DNA from: Pseudoxanthomonas sp. X-1
GTDB lineage: Bacteria; Pseudomonadota; Gammaproteobacteria; Xanthomonadales; Xanthomonadaceae
Length of the DNA stretch: 64,000 nucleotides
Assembly (NCBI RefSeq): GCF_020042665.1
Contig: NZ_CP083376.1
Coordinates: 718,001-782,000 of the forward strand
Direction of reading: 5' to 3'
Position 1 is the stretch's first letter, and the number at the start of each line of letters is the position of its first letter. The notes under the pieces were generated by a model that was not told the origin of the DNA, did no database searches, and saw only the letters and a program-made list of their open reading frames with translations. The translations under genes were made by a program, and so were the position numbers. Shown here piece by piece: positions 54,329-64,000 of this stretch.

Positions 54329-56830
54329 TCACACATTGCTGCTCTCGCTATCGGCGCTGGAGAGTAGCCGTACACGGGATGGAGATGCCCCCTGATAGGC
54401 CAACAATCGCAAGGCATTGATGACCACCAGCAGCGTCGAGCCTTCGTGCATGGCCACGGCCGGGCCAATACCCAAACCGAAGATCGTGGCCGGCACCAGC
54501 AAGGCCACCACCCCAAGACTGACGAACAGGTTCTGCCGGATCACTGCCCGCGTGCGTCGGCTTAATCCCACGGCAAACGGCAGGTTGCGCAGGTCGTCAG
54601 CCATCAGCGCCACATCGGCGGTTTCCAATGCGACGTCTGAACCGGCTGCACCCATCGCAATGCCTACCGTGGCATTGGCCATCGCCGGTGCGTCGTTCAC
54701 GCCATCGCCCACCATCGCCACCTTGTCTTGCTCGCGCAGCTTGCGGATGGCCTCCACCTTGTCCTCGGGCATCAGGTCACCCCAGGCTTCGTCCAACCCG
54801 ACCTGTTCTGCCACGGCGTTGGCGACGTTGCGGTGATCCCCCGAGATCATGATCATGCGCTCGATGCCAAGCGTGCGCAGATGTTCCAAGGCTTCGCGTG
54901 CGTCGGCGCGCGGGGTGTCCATCAAGCCAATCGCTCCAAGATCGCGCTCACCCAAGCGCACGACCATGGTGGTACGCCCCTGTTCGCGCAGAGTCTCGAT
55001 TGCCGCAGCAACCGCCGGACTGAGCGGAGGCAAGCCGTCACTGCCGAACATTTCCGCCTTGCCAATCCACACTTGCGTGTCGCCGATACGGGCAGTGACA
55101 CCTTGACCAGTCAGGCTTTTCAGGTCGTTGGCCAGTGCGGGTTCACGCCCGTCTAGCCGTCCGCGACCATCACGAGCGATGGCGGCGGCCAGCGGATGGT
55201 CGCTGAGCGACTCTACCGCTACTGCGACATCCAATAGCTCGGCTTCATCAATACCTTCGGCAGGGACCACATCAGTGATGCGCGGCCGGCCCTCTGTCAG
55301 GGTGCCGGTTTTGTCGAAGGCCATTGCTCGCAATGACCCAAGATCCTCCAGCGGCGCACCGCCCTTCACCAATACGCCACCGCGTGCCGCACGGGCAATG
55401 CCGGACAGCACCGCACTGGGAGTGGCGATTGCCAACGCACAGGGGCTGGCCGCTACCAGCACCGCCATCGCCCGGTAAAAACTGTCGCGGAAGGGCTCAT
55501 CCACCACCACCCAAGCAAACAGCAGCACGAACGCCAGCGCCAGGACCGAGGGCACGAAGATCCGCTCGATCCGCTCGGTCAGCCGCTGGGTGGGCGATTG
55601 CCGGGTTTCCGCTTCGCTGACCAGTTGGACTACTCGTGCCAAGGCCGACTCTCCCGAACGCTTGGTGACTTCGACCTCAAGCGCGCCACTGCCATTGATC
55701 GTTCCAGCAAATACCCGCGAACTGGCGTCCACCGAGCCTGCTTTATTGCGTGCTGCAACGGGATCGCCGACCGGACGCTTGTCAACCGGAATGCTTTCTC
55801 CGGTCACTGGCGCCTGGTTGACGCTGGAGGTCCCTGCAACCACGAAACCGTCAGCGGGCAGACGTTCATTCGGTCGCACGGAAACCACGTTGCCAATGTC
55901 CAATTCGGAAACCGGGACTTCTACCCACTCGCCTTCTCGGCGTACCCGGGCCGTTTCCGGTGCCAGCTCCGCCAACGCCTCGATTGCGCGCTTGGCCCGC
56001 CCCATCGCGTAGTGCTCCAGGGCATGTCCCAAGCTGAAGAGAAACAGCAATAATGCCCCTTCTGCCCATGAACCCAGGGCCGCAGCGCCTGCAGCGGCCA
56101 CCAGCATCAGGGTGTCGATCTCGAAACGCTTGAGCCTCAGATTGTCGAAGGCCTCGCGCACCGTATAGAAGCCGCCAAACACGTAAGCGGCGATGTAGCA
56201 AACCAGCGGCAGCCATCCGGGAGCAGAGGTCAGCTTCTCGACGGCGAAGCCGATCGCCAGTGCCACGCCACAGGACAAGGCAAAGAACAGCTCGCTGTTC
56301 GGCCCAAGGATGCCGCCATGGTCATGGGCATGCTTCTTTTCACCATCATGACCGTGTTCTGGAGAACCCGATGGCTGTTCCTGATGTTTTGGCGTCACTC
56401 CAATGCGCGACAGGACAGCAAGCAGGGCCGACTCATCGACTTGATCGCGGTCGAACTCGATCTGCATGGTACCGGCAGCGCTGGCTTGGGCTTCCAGGAC
56501 GCCGCGCATTTTCCGCAGCGTCTCCGCTACGGTGCGGGCGCGTCGCTCGTGCTGGAGGCCCTCGACTTCCAGATGCATGTGTCCGAACTGCTGGCTGATG
56601 CGAGCGCCGGCCGCCTCAGCCAGTTCCCGGATACGCGCCAGTGGCTGAAGATTCGGGTCGTAGTGGATGCACAGCTGTGCTGAAGCGCCTTCGCCTGCGG
56701 GGCGTACGTGCACACGGTCGATACCTGATTTCCCCTGCAAATCATCGACCAAACGGGAGATGCAGGCGTCGGCCTCATCCAAGACATCTGGCAGTAGGAT
56801 GGGGATGTCCAGTTGTAGCTTCTTGATCAC
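54329..56830 (-). CDS. P1B-type heavy-metal translocating ATPase
   Basis: The 833-aa product has an unusual N-terminal region of about 150 residues followed by a His-rich segment (HGHDGEKKHAHDHGG), then the P-type core. The membrane metal site is AASPCALAIATPS (SPC, not CPC), which places it in the P1B-4-like group for Co, Zn or Cd. Phosphorylation motif MAFDKTGTLTEGRP, phosphatase motif APVTGESIPVDK and hinge MVGDGVNDAPAMANA are present. It pumps divalent metal out of the cytoplasm. Confidence 0.88.
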   Translation of the reverse strand: MIKKLQLDIPILLPDVLDEADACISRLVDDLQGKSGIDRVHVRPAGEGASAQLCIHYDPNLQPLARIRELAEAAGARISQQFGHMHLEVEGLQHERRARTVAETLRKMRGVLEAQASAAGTMQIEFDRDQVDESALLAVLSRIGVTPKHQEQPSGSPEHGHDGEKKHAHDHGGILGPNSELFFALSCGVALAIGFAVEKLTSAPGWLPLVCYIAAYVFGGFYTVREAFDNLRLKRFEIDTLMLVAAAGAAALGSWAEGALLLFLFSLGHALEHYAMGRAKRAIEALAELAPETARVRREGEWVEVPVSELDIGNVVSVRPNERLPADGFVVAGTSSVNQAPVTGESIPVDKRPVGDPVAARNKAGSVDASSRVFAGTINGSGALEVEVTKRSGESALARVVQLVSEAETRQSPTQRLTERIERIFVPSVLALAFVLLFAWVVVDEPFRDSFYRAMAVLVAASPCALAIATPSAVLSGIARAARGGVLVKGGAPLEDLGSLRAMAFDKTGTLTEGRPRITDVVPAEGIDEAELLDVAVAVESLSDHPLAAAIARDGRGRLDGREPALANDLKSLTGQGVTARIGDTQVWIGKAEMFGSDGLPPLSPAVAAAIETLREQGRTTMVVRLGERDLGAIGLMDTPRADAREALEHLRTLGIERMIMISGDHRNVANAVAEQVGLDEAWGDLMPEDKVEAIRKLREQDKVAMVGDGVNDAPAMANATVGIAMGAAGSDVALETADVALMADDLRNLPFAVGLSRRTRAVIRQNLFVSLGVVALLVPATIFGLGIGPAVAMHEGSTLLVVINALRLLAYQGASPSRVRLLSSADSESSNV

Positions 56831-57060
56831 CTCAGTGTCTCCTGTCGTGATGGGCCTTCAAAAGGGAAAGTCTGGTGAAGTTGTTTGTTCATGACGCTTG
56901 TACCTCGTGCATCCAAATTCACATGAGAGATGACAAGGGCGGTGTCTGCCCGTTGTTCAACCATGGGGGCGGGATCGACATGCGGAGATAGCTTCGCCCG
57001 ATGTCGCCGATCAAGGTGTGGAGGCATGTGCTATTCACGTGTACAGATCCCATAGCCAGG

Positions 57061-57432
57061 TCAGCCTGCCAGCACCAGCAGCCACGTGGCCGCGGTTCCG
57101 ATCATGGCGACGAATACCGCCGCCGATCCCATGTCCTTGGCTCGCCCAGCAAGCTCGTGATGCTCCGGACCATAGCGTTCGATTACCGCTTCGATGGCGG
57201 AGTTGAGCAACTCCATTGTCAGGACGAGCAAGACACTGGTGACTAGCAGGGCGCGTTCCGGCCCGCTTTCCCCCAACGTCACTCCCAGAGGAAGCAGAAG
57301 GACGGCCAGACAAACCTCGAGCCGGAACGAAGACTCGTAAAGCCAAGCGGCGCGCAATCCCTTCATCGACCACGTGAACGCGAGCCATAGGCGGCGTGGA
57401 TCGCGTGGGCTGTGCCCGTACTTATCTGCCAT
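57061..57432 (-). CDS. dgkA: Diacylglycerol kinase
   Basis: From ATG at 57432 the product is 123 aa, the usual DgkA length, with three membrane helices and the signature MELLNSAIEAVIERYG. DgkA recycles diacylglycerol, which arises when phosphoethanolamine is taken from phosphatidylethanolamine by EptA-type enzymes. Its place after an eptA-like gene fits this. The frame is open to 57495, but the shorter start matches the family. Confidence 0.9.
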   Translation of the reverse strand: MADKYGHSPRDPRRLWLAFTWSMKGLRAAWLYESSFRLEVCLAVLLLPLGVTLGESGPERALLVTSVLLVLTMELLNSAIEAVIERYGPEHHELAGRAKDMGSAAVFVAMIGTAATWLLVLAG

Positions 57433-57549
57433 GTGCGAAGTCCTCGTGGGTCCGTGTGGTGATGTGTGCCGAGCACGCGCATGCGTCCGTGCCATGCACG
57501 GATATCAACTTTTTCCTGCCGGCCTGGATTGCAAGTGCGAAGCCGAGCG

Positions 57550-59292
57550 TCATGGCATGTCCTCTTCGCTCTGGGCGGATCGAGCCACACTCGCAGGCTT
57601 ACCCGGCATGGTGTTGGAGCAGTGGCGCACCACCTCGGTACCGTCCAGCAATACCCAGGTGGTGCGATTGGCTTGTCCTGTCCACAGAGGGTGTGTCTGG
57701 CCGGAGCATTGCTCAGCCGCCACCTGCGAAACCAGCAGCAGACGTGTAGTGGGCGCCTGCGCTGCCCAATGCCAGGCCAGCTCCCATTGCTGGTTGATCG
57801 GCGCCTTGAATCCGAAGTCGGTCACCGAACGCCCGGCCTGCAAGTAGTTCTGCTCGCGCCAGTCCACCAGGCCCAACTGACCGTTGGGCCCGGCGACATC
57901 TCGCACGTGTTGCATGAGCCGGGATGCAGAAGCGAACGGGTCCAGTGCTGGCATCAGGCCGATTCCATAGACCAGCCAGAGCGTGCACGACGTCGCTACT
58001 GCAGCACGCCCGATGTGGCGGCGGCCCCAGCCGATAACGATCAGCACGAGGGCAATGCCAAGAACGAGCATCCAAATCGCGAGCGCGTGCTGGGAAGCGA
58101 AATCAACATCGCGACCAGCCAGCCGCGTTTGCACCCAGGGACCGTTCCGGAACAACGCTCCGCCCAGCAAGAGTGCAACCGTGCCGATGACATAGAGATA
58201 GCCACCCAGCAGTATCCGACTGCTGCGCAAACGCAGGATGGCAGGCAGCAACGGTGCGGCGGTCAAACACAATGCGGGGAGTATCGGAAAGATATAGACT
58301 TCGCGCTTGCCGGGACTGGCACTAAAGAACAGCAATACCAGCAGCGCCCAGCCGATCAGCAACAGGTAACGTGGGTTGCTGCGACGTAGTCGCTTCCACC
58401 AGGGTACAGCCAGCCATGGCAACAACAAGCATCCTGGTAGCCACAACGTGGCGATTACCTTCAGGTAGTACCAGGCGGGCTGCACATGGTGCCAGGCCGA
58501 GATATAGCGGGTCGTGGTCTGCTTGAAAAGCAGTTCGCGGGCGTAGCGTTGCAGGGCCATGTCGTCGCTACCGACAAGCGCCAGCCCTAGCGGTCCGAGC
58601 CAAACCGCGACACCGGCCACAAAGCTACCGAGTAGCCACAGCAGCTGCTTGCCTCCTAGTGGCACCACATCCTTGCGCTGGTACACCGCGAAGGCGTAGG
58701 GAACCAACAGAAGCAATGGTAGGAAGCCAACGCCCTTGGTGACGGTACCCAGTCCGGCGAAGAACCCTGCGATGACCAGGCCACGCGTATCCGGCCCTCG
58801 CAGCATGTGTCGCAACAATCCCCATAGCGAGGCGGTGGTCATCGTTACCAAGGCCATGTCGATCTGGCCGCGCTTGGCCATCAGGCCAAACTGCACCGTG
58901 GCGAACAGTGCCAATGCTGCATAACGTCCGACACGGGCATTCCAAAGCCGGCGCCCGATGTCATAGGTCAACCACAACGTCAGTAGTGCGCCGACCAGCG
59001 AAGGCAATAGAAAGGCGATGTCCCAGTTTCCGACGACGTGATAGGCCACCGCTTGCAGCCACATGAACACCGGCGGTTTCTCGGCGTACAACTCGATGCC
59101 CCGCCGGGGCAACAGCCATTGCCCGGTCTCCACCATAGTCCGTGCCGCCAGCACAAAGCGCGGCTCGTCCGGTGGCGAAGGCTGTCGCAGCCCGATCCCT
59201 GCTGCGAGACTGGCTGCGATGAGCAGCCAGACAATCCAGCCTGTCGATAGCCGGCCCCAAAGTGTCCGGATCCGAGAATTCAGTACGCTCAT
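57550..59292 (-). CDS. ArnT-like (GT83/GT39) lipid-linked sugar transferase
   Basis: From ATG at 59292 the product is 580 aa with about twelve membrane helices and a periplasmic C-terminal part. The first periplasmic loop has PSPPDEPRFVLAARTMVETG, with the acidic residues used by GT-C enzymes, and LPRRGIELYAEKPPVFMWL. ArnT relatives take sugar from undecaprenyl phosphate to lipid A or core in the periplasm. The start overlaps the eptA-like stop as ATGA. Acceptor and sugar are inferred. Confidence 0.85.
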   Translation of the reverse strand: MSVLNSRIRTLWGRLSTGWIVWLLIAASLAAGIGLRQPSPPDEPRFVLAARTMVETGQWLLPRRGIELYAEKPPVFMWLQAVAYHVVGNWDIAFLLPSLVGALLTLWLTYDIGRRLWNARVGRYAALALFATVQFGLMAKRGQIDMALVTMTTASLWGLLRHMLRGPDTRGLVIAGFFAGLGTVTKGVGFLPLLLLVPYAFAVYQRKDVVPLGGKQLLWLLGSFVAGVAVWLGPLGLALVGSDDMALQRYARELLFKQTTTRYISAWHHVQPAWYYLKVIATLWLPGCLLLPWLAVPWWKRLRRSNPRYLLLIGWALLVLLFFSASPGKREVYIFPILPALCLTAAPLLPAILRLRSSRILLGGYLYVIGTVALLLGGALFRNGPWVQTRLAGRDVDFASQHALAIWMLVLGIALVLIVIGWGRRHIGRAAVATSCTLWLVYGIGLMPALDPFASASRLMQHVRDVAGPNGQLGLVDWREQNYLQAGRSVTDFGFKAPINQQWELAWHWAAQAPTTRLLLVSQVAAEQCSGQTHPLWTGQANRTTWVLLDGTEVVRHCSNTMPGKPASVARSAQSEEDMP

Positions 59293-61022
59293 TGCACCGA
59301 CTCTCCGCGAGGCGCGGTAGCGCAAATTCCGAATACGTCCTTGCTCCGTTCGTAGGCGCGTGTGGATACCTCCATCAAGCCAAGTACCGAGTGGAAAAGA
59401 TTGTCGTGAGAGGCCGGACGTTTTGCCTGCTTCCTCACGCACTGCATGTCCAAGCCGCGCCAACGCGCCATCGATGGGGAAACCCAGGCCACCATGGGCA
59501 CCTTTATCTGCGTATTTGGGGCTATCGCATACGGCAGCCCATGCAGGTACAGATTGCTCTCGCCTAGCGACTCGCCATGGTCGGAGACGTACAGCAGGGC
59601 GGTGTCTCTGTCCTGCAATGAGTCCAGCAGGCTGATCAGTCGCGCCAACAGATCATCTGTGGCCAGAGTGGCGTTGTCGTAGGCGTTGACCACCTGCCCA
59701 CGTGCGCACTCACCCAGGTCGGCATTACGGCAATCCGGACGAAATCTGCGCAACGACTCGGGATAACGCAGGTAGTAGCTTGGACCATGATTGCCGAGTT
59801 GGTGTAGCACTACCACGGTATCGCCGGATGCGGCTTGCAAACGCGTCTTCAGCCCAGCCAGCAAGATGGCATCTTGGCAGCCCTGAGCAGTGCAGAGTTC
59901 GGGATCTTGTGACTGACGCACGGACTCGAATGGCAGGCCCTCACAAACGCCCTTGCATCCCCCTTGGTTGTCTCGCCACAAAACCTTCACCCCCGTGCGT
60001 GCAAGCACGTGCAGGAGCGATTCGGAGTTACGGATCTGACGTTCGTCGTAGCTGCTTCGCCCATGCACCGAGAACATGCAAGGCAGCGACACTTCCGTGC
60101 TCGAGCCACAGGCAGTGACGTCCGGATAGTTCACCACGTCCAATGCGGCCAGCTGTGGCGTGGTCTGCCGGGCATAGCCGTTGAGCCCCCAGTTCTGCGC
60201 GCGGACGGTTTCGCCAACGACGATCACCAACACGTGTGGGCGCGTCATGGTTGCGTGCCCATCCAGGCGCGCATCAGCTGCAATCACCTGACGCGGCCCG
60301 TCACTTCTACTTTTCCAGTCCTTGGCAGCGATACGAGCCAGAGATGCCAGGACGTTCGACGGTGCCACCAGATAGCGCAATTCGTGGTGATTGCGCATCA
60401 ATGCCGACACATCCTTGAAACCCAGCAACGCGCTGGCCACGACCAGAACCAATGCCAGTACAACCGAGCCAAGCATCCGTAACAGGGAGCGTGGTTTAGA
60501 TGGCCAGCGTAGTACGCAGCCCCAGATCAGGATCAGCGGCAAGGTTGCATAGAGCAGCACATGCCCCAACAGCGCGGCAGTGAGCAACTCGCGCGATTCG
60601 GCAGGATCGGTCGCGAGAATGTTACGCATCATCCCGACATCGAAATACACCGCATAGCGATCTGAAAAGAACGATGCGAAGACGGCAACCAGCAAGAAAA
60701 CACTCAATATCGGACGTGTCGTCCAACGTGTGCACAACGGGCGTATCAGCAACACGTTGAGCGCAACGATGATCAGGAACAGGCTGATCGCAGTCGTGAT
60801 GGATCCCTTGCCCGCGAAGGCGCCTGCCGCGTTAGCTGCACGCCAGAACGCCGTATTCAACAACGCCGCCATATAAACCGCTTCACCCCATACAAGCGTG
60901 TCTACGCACAGCCGCGGGCGCCATCCTGCCCAGCGTGACGACGAACGATCGCCAAAATGTATCGTTCCACGCATGCCGGTACTCTTCAAAATCGCTGGCG
61001 ATTTTTTTTCATCGACCATCAT
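59289..61022 (-). CDS. EptA/MCR-like phosphoethanolamine transferase
   Basis: The 577-aa product has five N-terminal membrane segments and a periplasmic alkaline-phosphatase-fold domain. Motifs: VIVVGETVRAQNWGLNGYAR (zinc-binding Glu), ACGSSTEVSLPCMFSVHG with the Thr nucleophile, WRDNQGGCKGVC, LHQLGNHGPSYYLRYP and LYVSDHGESLGESN. Several Cys pairs can form the usual disulfides. It moves phosphoethanolamine from phosphatidylethanolamine to lipid A and lowers its negative charge. It opens the eptA-arnT-like-dgkA unit. Confidence 0.92.
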   Translation of the reverse strand: MMVDEKKSPAILKSTGMRGTIHFGDRSSSRWAGWRPRLCVDTLVWGEAVYMAALLNTAFWRAANAAGAFAGKGSITTAISLFLIIVALNVLLIRPLCTRWTTRPILSVFLLVAVFASFFSDRYAVYFDVGMMRNILATDPAESRELLTAALLGHVLLYATLPLILIWGCVLRWPSKPRSLLRMLGSVVLALVLVVASALLGFKDVSALMRNHHELRYLVAPSNVLASLARIAAKDWKSRSDGPRQVIAADARLDGHATMTRPHVLVIVVGETVRAQNWGLNGYARQTTPQLAALDVVNYPDVTACGSSTEVSLPCMFSVHGRSSYDERQIRNSESLLHVLARTGVKVLWRDNQGGCKGVCEGLPFESVRQSQDPELCTAQGCQDAILLAGLKTRLQAASGDTVVVLHQLGNHGPSYYLRYPESLRRFRPDCRNADLGECARGQVVNAYDNATLATDDLLARLISLLDSLQDRDTALLYVSDHGESLGESNLYLHGLPYAIAPNTQIKVPMVAWVSPSMARWRGLDMQCVRKQAKRPASHDNLFHSVLGLMEVSTRAYERSKDVFGICATAPRGESVQ

Positions 61023-61037
61023 CGTGCATCCTCGACG

Positions 61038-61595
61038 TTATAAGTGTGCAAACAGAGCGTGGGTAGTCACAGTTCCGTCGCCGAGTTTTTCTCGCCGAAC
61101 TTCCTTCAACATGAACTCACTCCCCAGCACGACGGCAACGCCTTCTGGACTAGAAAATCTCCTAATGTTTTTTTCTGGTTTCTTTCCATCATTGATCGAC
61201 GCGCATCTAATAAGCGCATATCCGCCCTGCGAGACCGCATTTGCTGCTTGCTTGGCGTAGGCGCGCAGATGGGCTGGTGCGAACAATCTGTGTAATACGA
61301 TGCTGTCGTGCCAGTGCGTACAGCAGCCTTTTTCCAGCAATAGCTGGGTCATATCCACATCGATCCACTTGATTGGCGATCCGATGGGTGGAATCTCAGG
61401 CTTTGGCAGATACAGAGAACGAAAGTGGCAATTCCATATCCAAATATCCTTGACATCGCGTTCCAGCAACCAATCGATAAAGGGAAATATCCCACCCCCT
61501 ACGTCAAGTATTCGGCTTTCTGCTCGTACACCAGCCTTGACGAACAAGGCTTGCGCAGCGCTCGGCTGAGATTTATTTCGACGACATTCATTCAT
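61038..61595 (-). CDS. SAM-dependent methyltransferase-like protein
   Basis: From ATG at 61595 the product is 185 aa (the frame extends to 61670). Motif I is RILDVGGGIFPFIDWLLERD; the middle contains IDVDMTQLLLEKGC, and a later part reads AKQAANAVSQGGYALIRCAS, like motifs of class I methyltransferases. Codon use is more A+T-rich than in neighbours, a sign of separate origin. The substrate is unknown. It lies 15 bp before the eptA-like gene. Confidence 0.6.
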   Translation of the reverse strand: MNECRRNKSQPSAAQALFVKAGVRAESRILDVGGGIFPFIDWLLERDVKDIWIWNCHFRSLYLPKPEIPPIGSPIKWIDVDMTQLLLEKGCCTHWHDSIVLHRLFAPAHLRAYAKQAANAVSQGGYALIRCASINDGKKPEKNIRRFSSPEGVAVVLGSEFMLKEVRREKLGDGTVTTHALFAHL

Positions 61596-61726
61596 GGCAC
61601 AGGCCTTATCGGGGACTCTGCGGCGAACCCTGGACATAGCCATCGCGACGATGACGCGAGTGATGGACACTCATTCCAGAGTCCTCCTTGCTACGGGCAG
61701 GTGTTTAGTGTTCGCACCAGTAGACC

Positions 61727-61755
61727 GATCACCCGCCGAGAAACGGCGGGTGATC
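61727..61755 (-). terminator. Possible terminator after the ICE czcA
   Basis: Arms GATCACCCGCCG (61727-61738) and CGGCGGGTGATC (61744-61755) form a 12-bp perfect stem with an AGAAA loop, 13 bp beyond the czcA stop. No U-tract follows on the minus strand, so it may need a partner factor or serve to stabilise the mRNA end. Confidence 0.5.
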
Positions 61756-61767
61756 CGGGGCTTGGCG

Positions 61768-64000
<2,233 letters not shown>

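Overview
The window is about two thirds G+C. Gene content and gene neighbourhoods (malonate decarboxylase operon, BigR-type sulfide module, PrlC, S9 dipeptidyl peptidase, CzcICBA) point to a gammaproteobacterium of the Xanthomonadaceae/Lysobacteraceae. I cannot name a genus from sequence alone. No rRNA, tRNA or CRISPR array was seen.

Layout. (1) 1-5423, minus strand: part of a type I-C CRISPR-Cas operon (cas3, cas5c, cas8c/csd1 and the start of cas7c; adaptation genes and array would lie off the left edge). The 390-bp gap between cas3 and cas5 is the most interesting place in the window. It holds a single degenerate CRISPR repeat with an intact 13-nt I-C repeat end, a spacer-like stretch and a 3' hairpin, so it has the shape of a crRNA. 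Upstream lie a promoter and a 51-codon ORF. The spacer-like guide partly matches this promoter next to a TTC PAM. This is the architecture of a CRISPR-regulated RNA toxin-antitoxin (CreTA) or a Cas-regulating RNA (CreR). (2) 5581-15066: a PLP enzyme of the cysteine synthase family, then a complete malonate decarboxylase operon (mdcACDEGBH plus a MatC-type carrier) with a 24-bp perfect palindrome in front of mdcA and a GntR regulator facing it. (3) 15243-28856: oligopeptidase A, a hemolysin III-like membrane protein, a signalling block (hybrid kinase, CheR, CheB, kinase, response regulator), an S9 peptidase, a secreted Cys-rich protein and DNA polymerase IV. (4) 28895-34979: czcICBA metal efflux. 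(5) 35153-37951: phosphoglycolate phosphatase and an ArsR/BigR repressor with a persulfide-dioxygenase-like hydrolase and two half-size YeeE/YedE transporters.

(6) 37948 to the right edge, all genes on the minus strand: an integrated Tn4371-family ICE. It begins in the stop codon of the second yeeE gene with the octamer ATGAAAAA (TTTTTCAT on the other strand). The conjugation block runs traG (virD4), copG, trbBCDEJ(K)LFGI and DUF2274, in that transcriptional order, preceded by a LysR regulator and an EexN-like lipoprotein. Integrase, relaxase and replication/partition genes are not in the window, so the ICE should continue to the right. The inferred cargo has two themes. The first is envelope modification: UDP-glucuronate 4-epimerase, polyprenyl-phosphate sugar transferase, LAB_N membrane protein, ArnT-like transferase, EptA/MCR-like phosphoethanolamine transferase and DgkA. 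The second is metal efflux: a P1B ATPase and a second CzcA. Together they suggest an element that changes lipid A charge and metal tolerance. Cargo membership is inferred because the distal att site is not visible.
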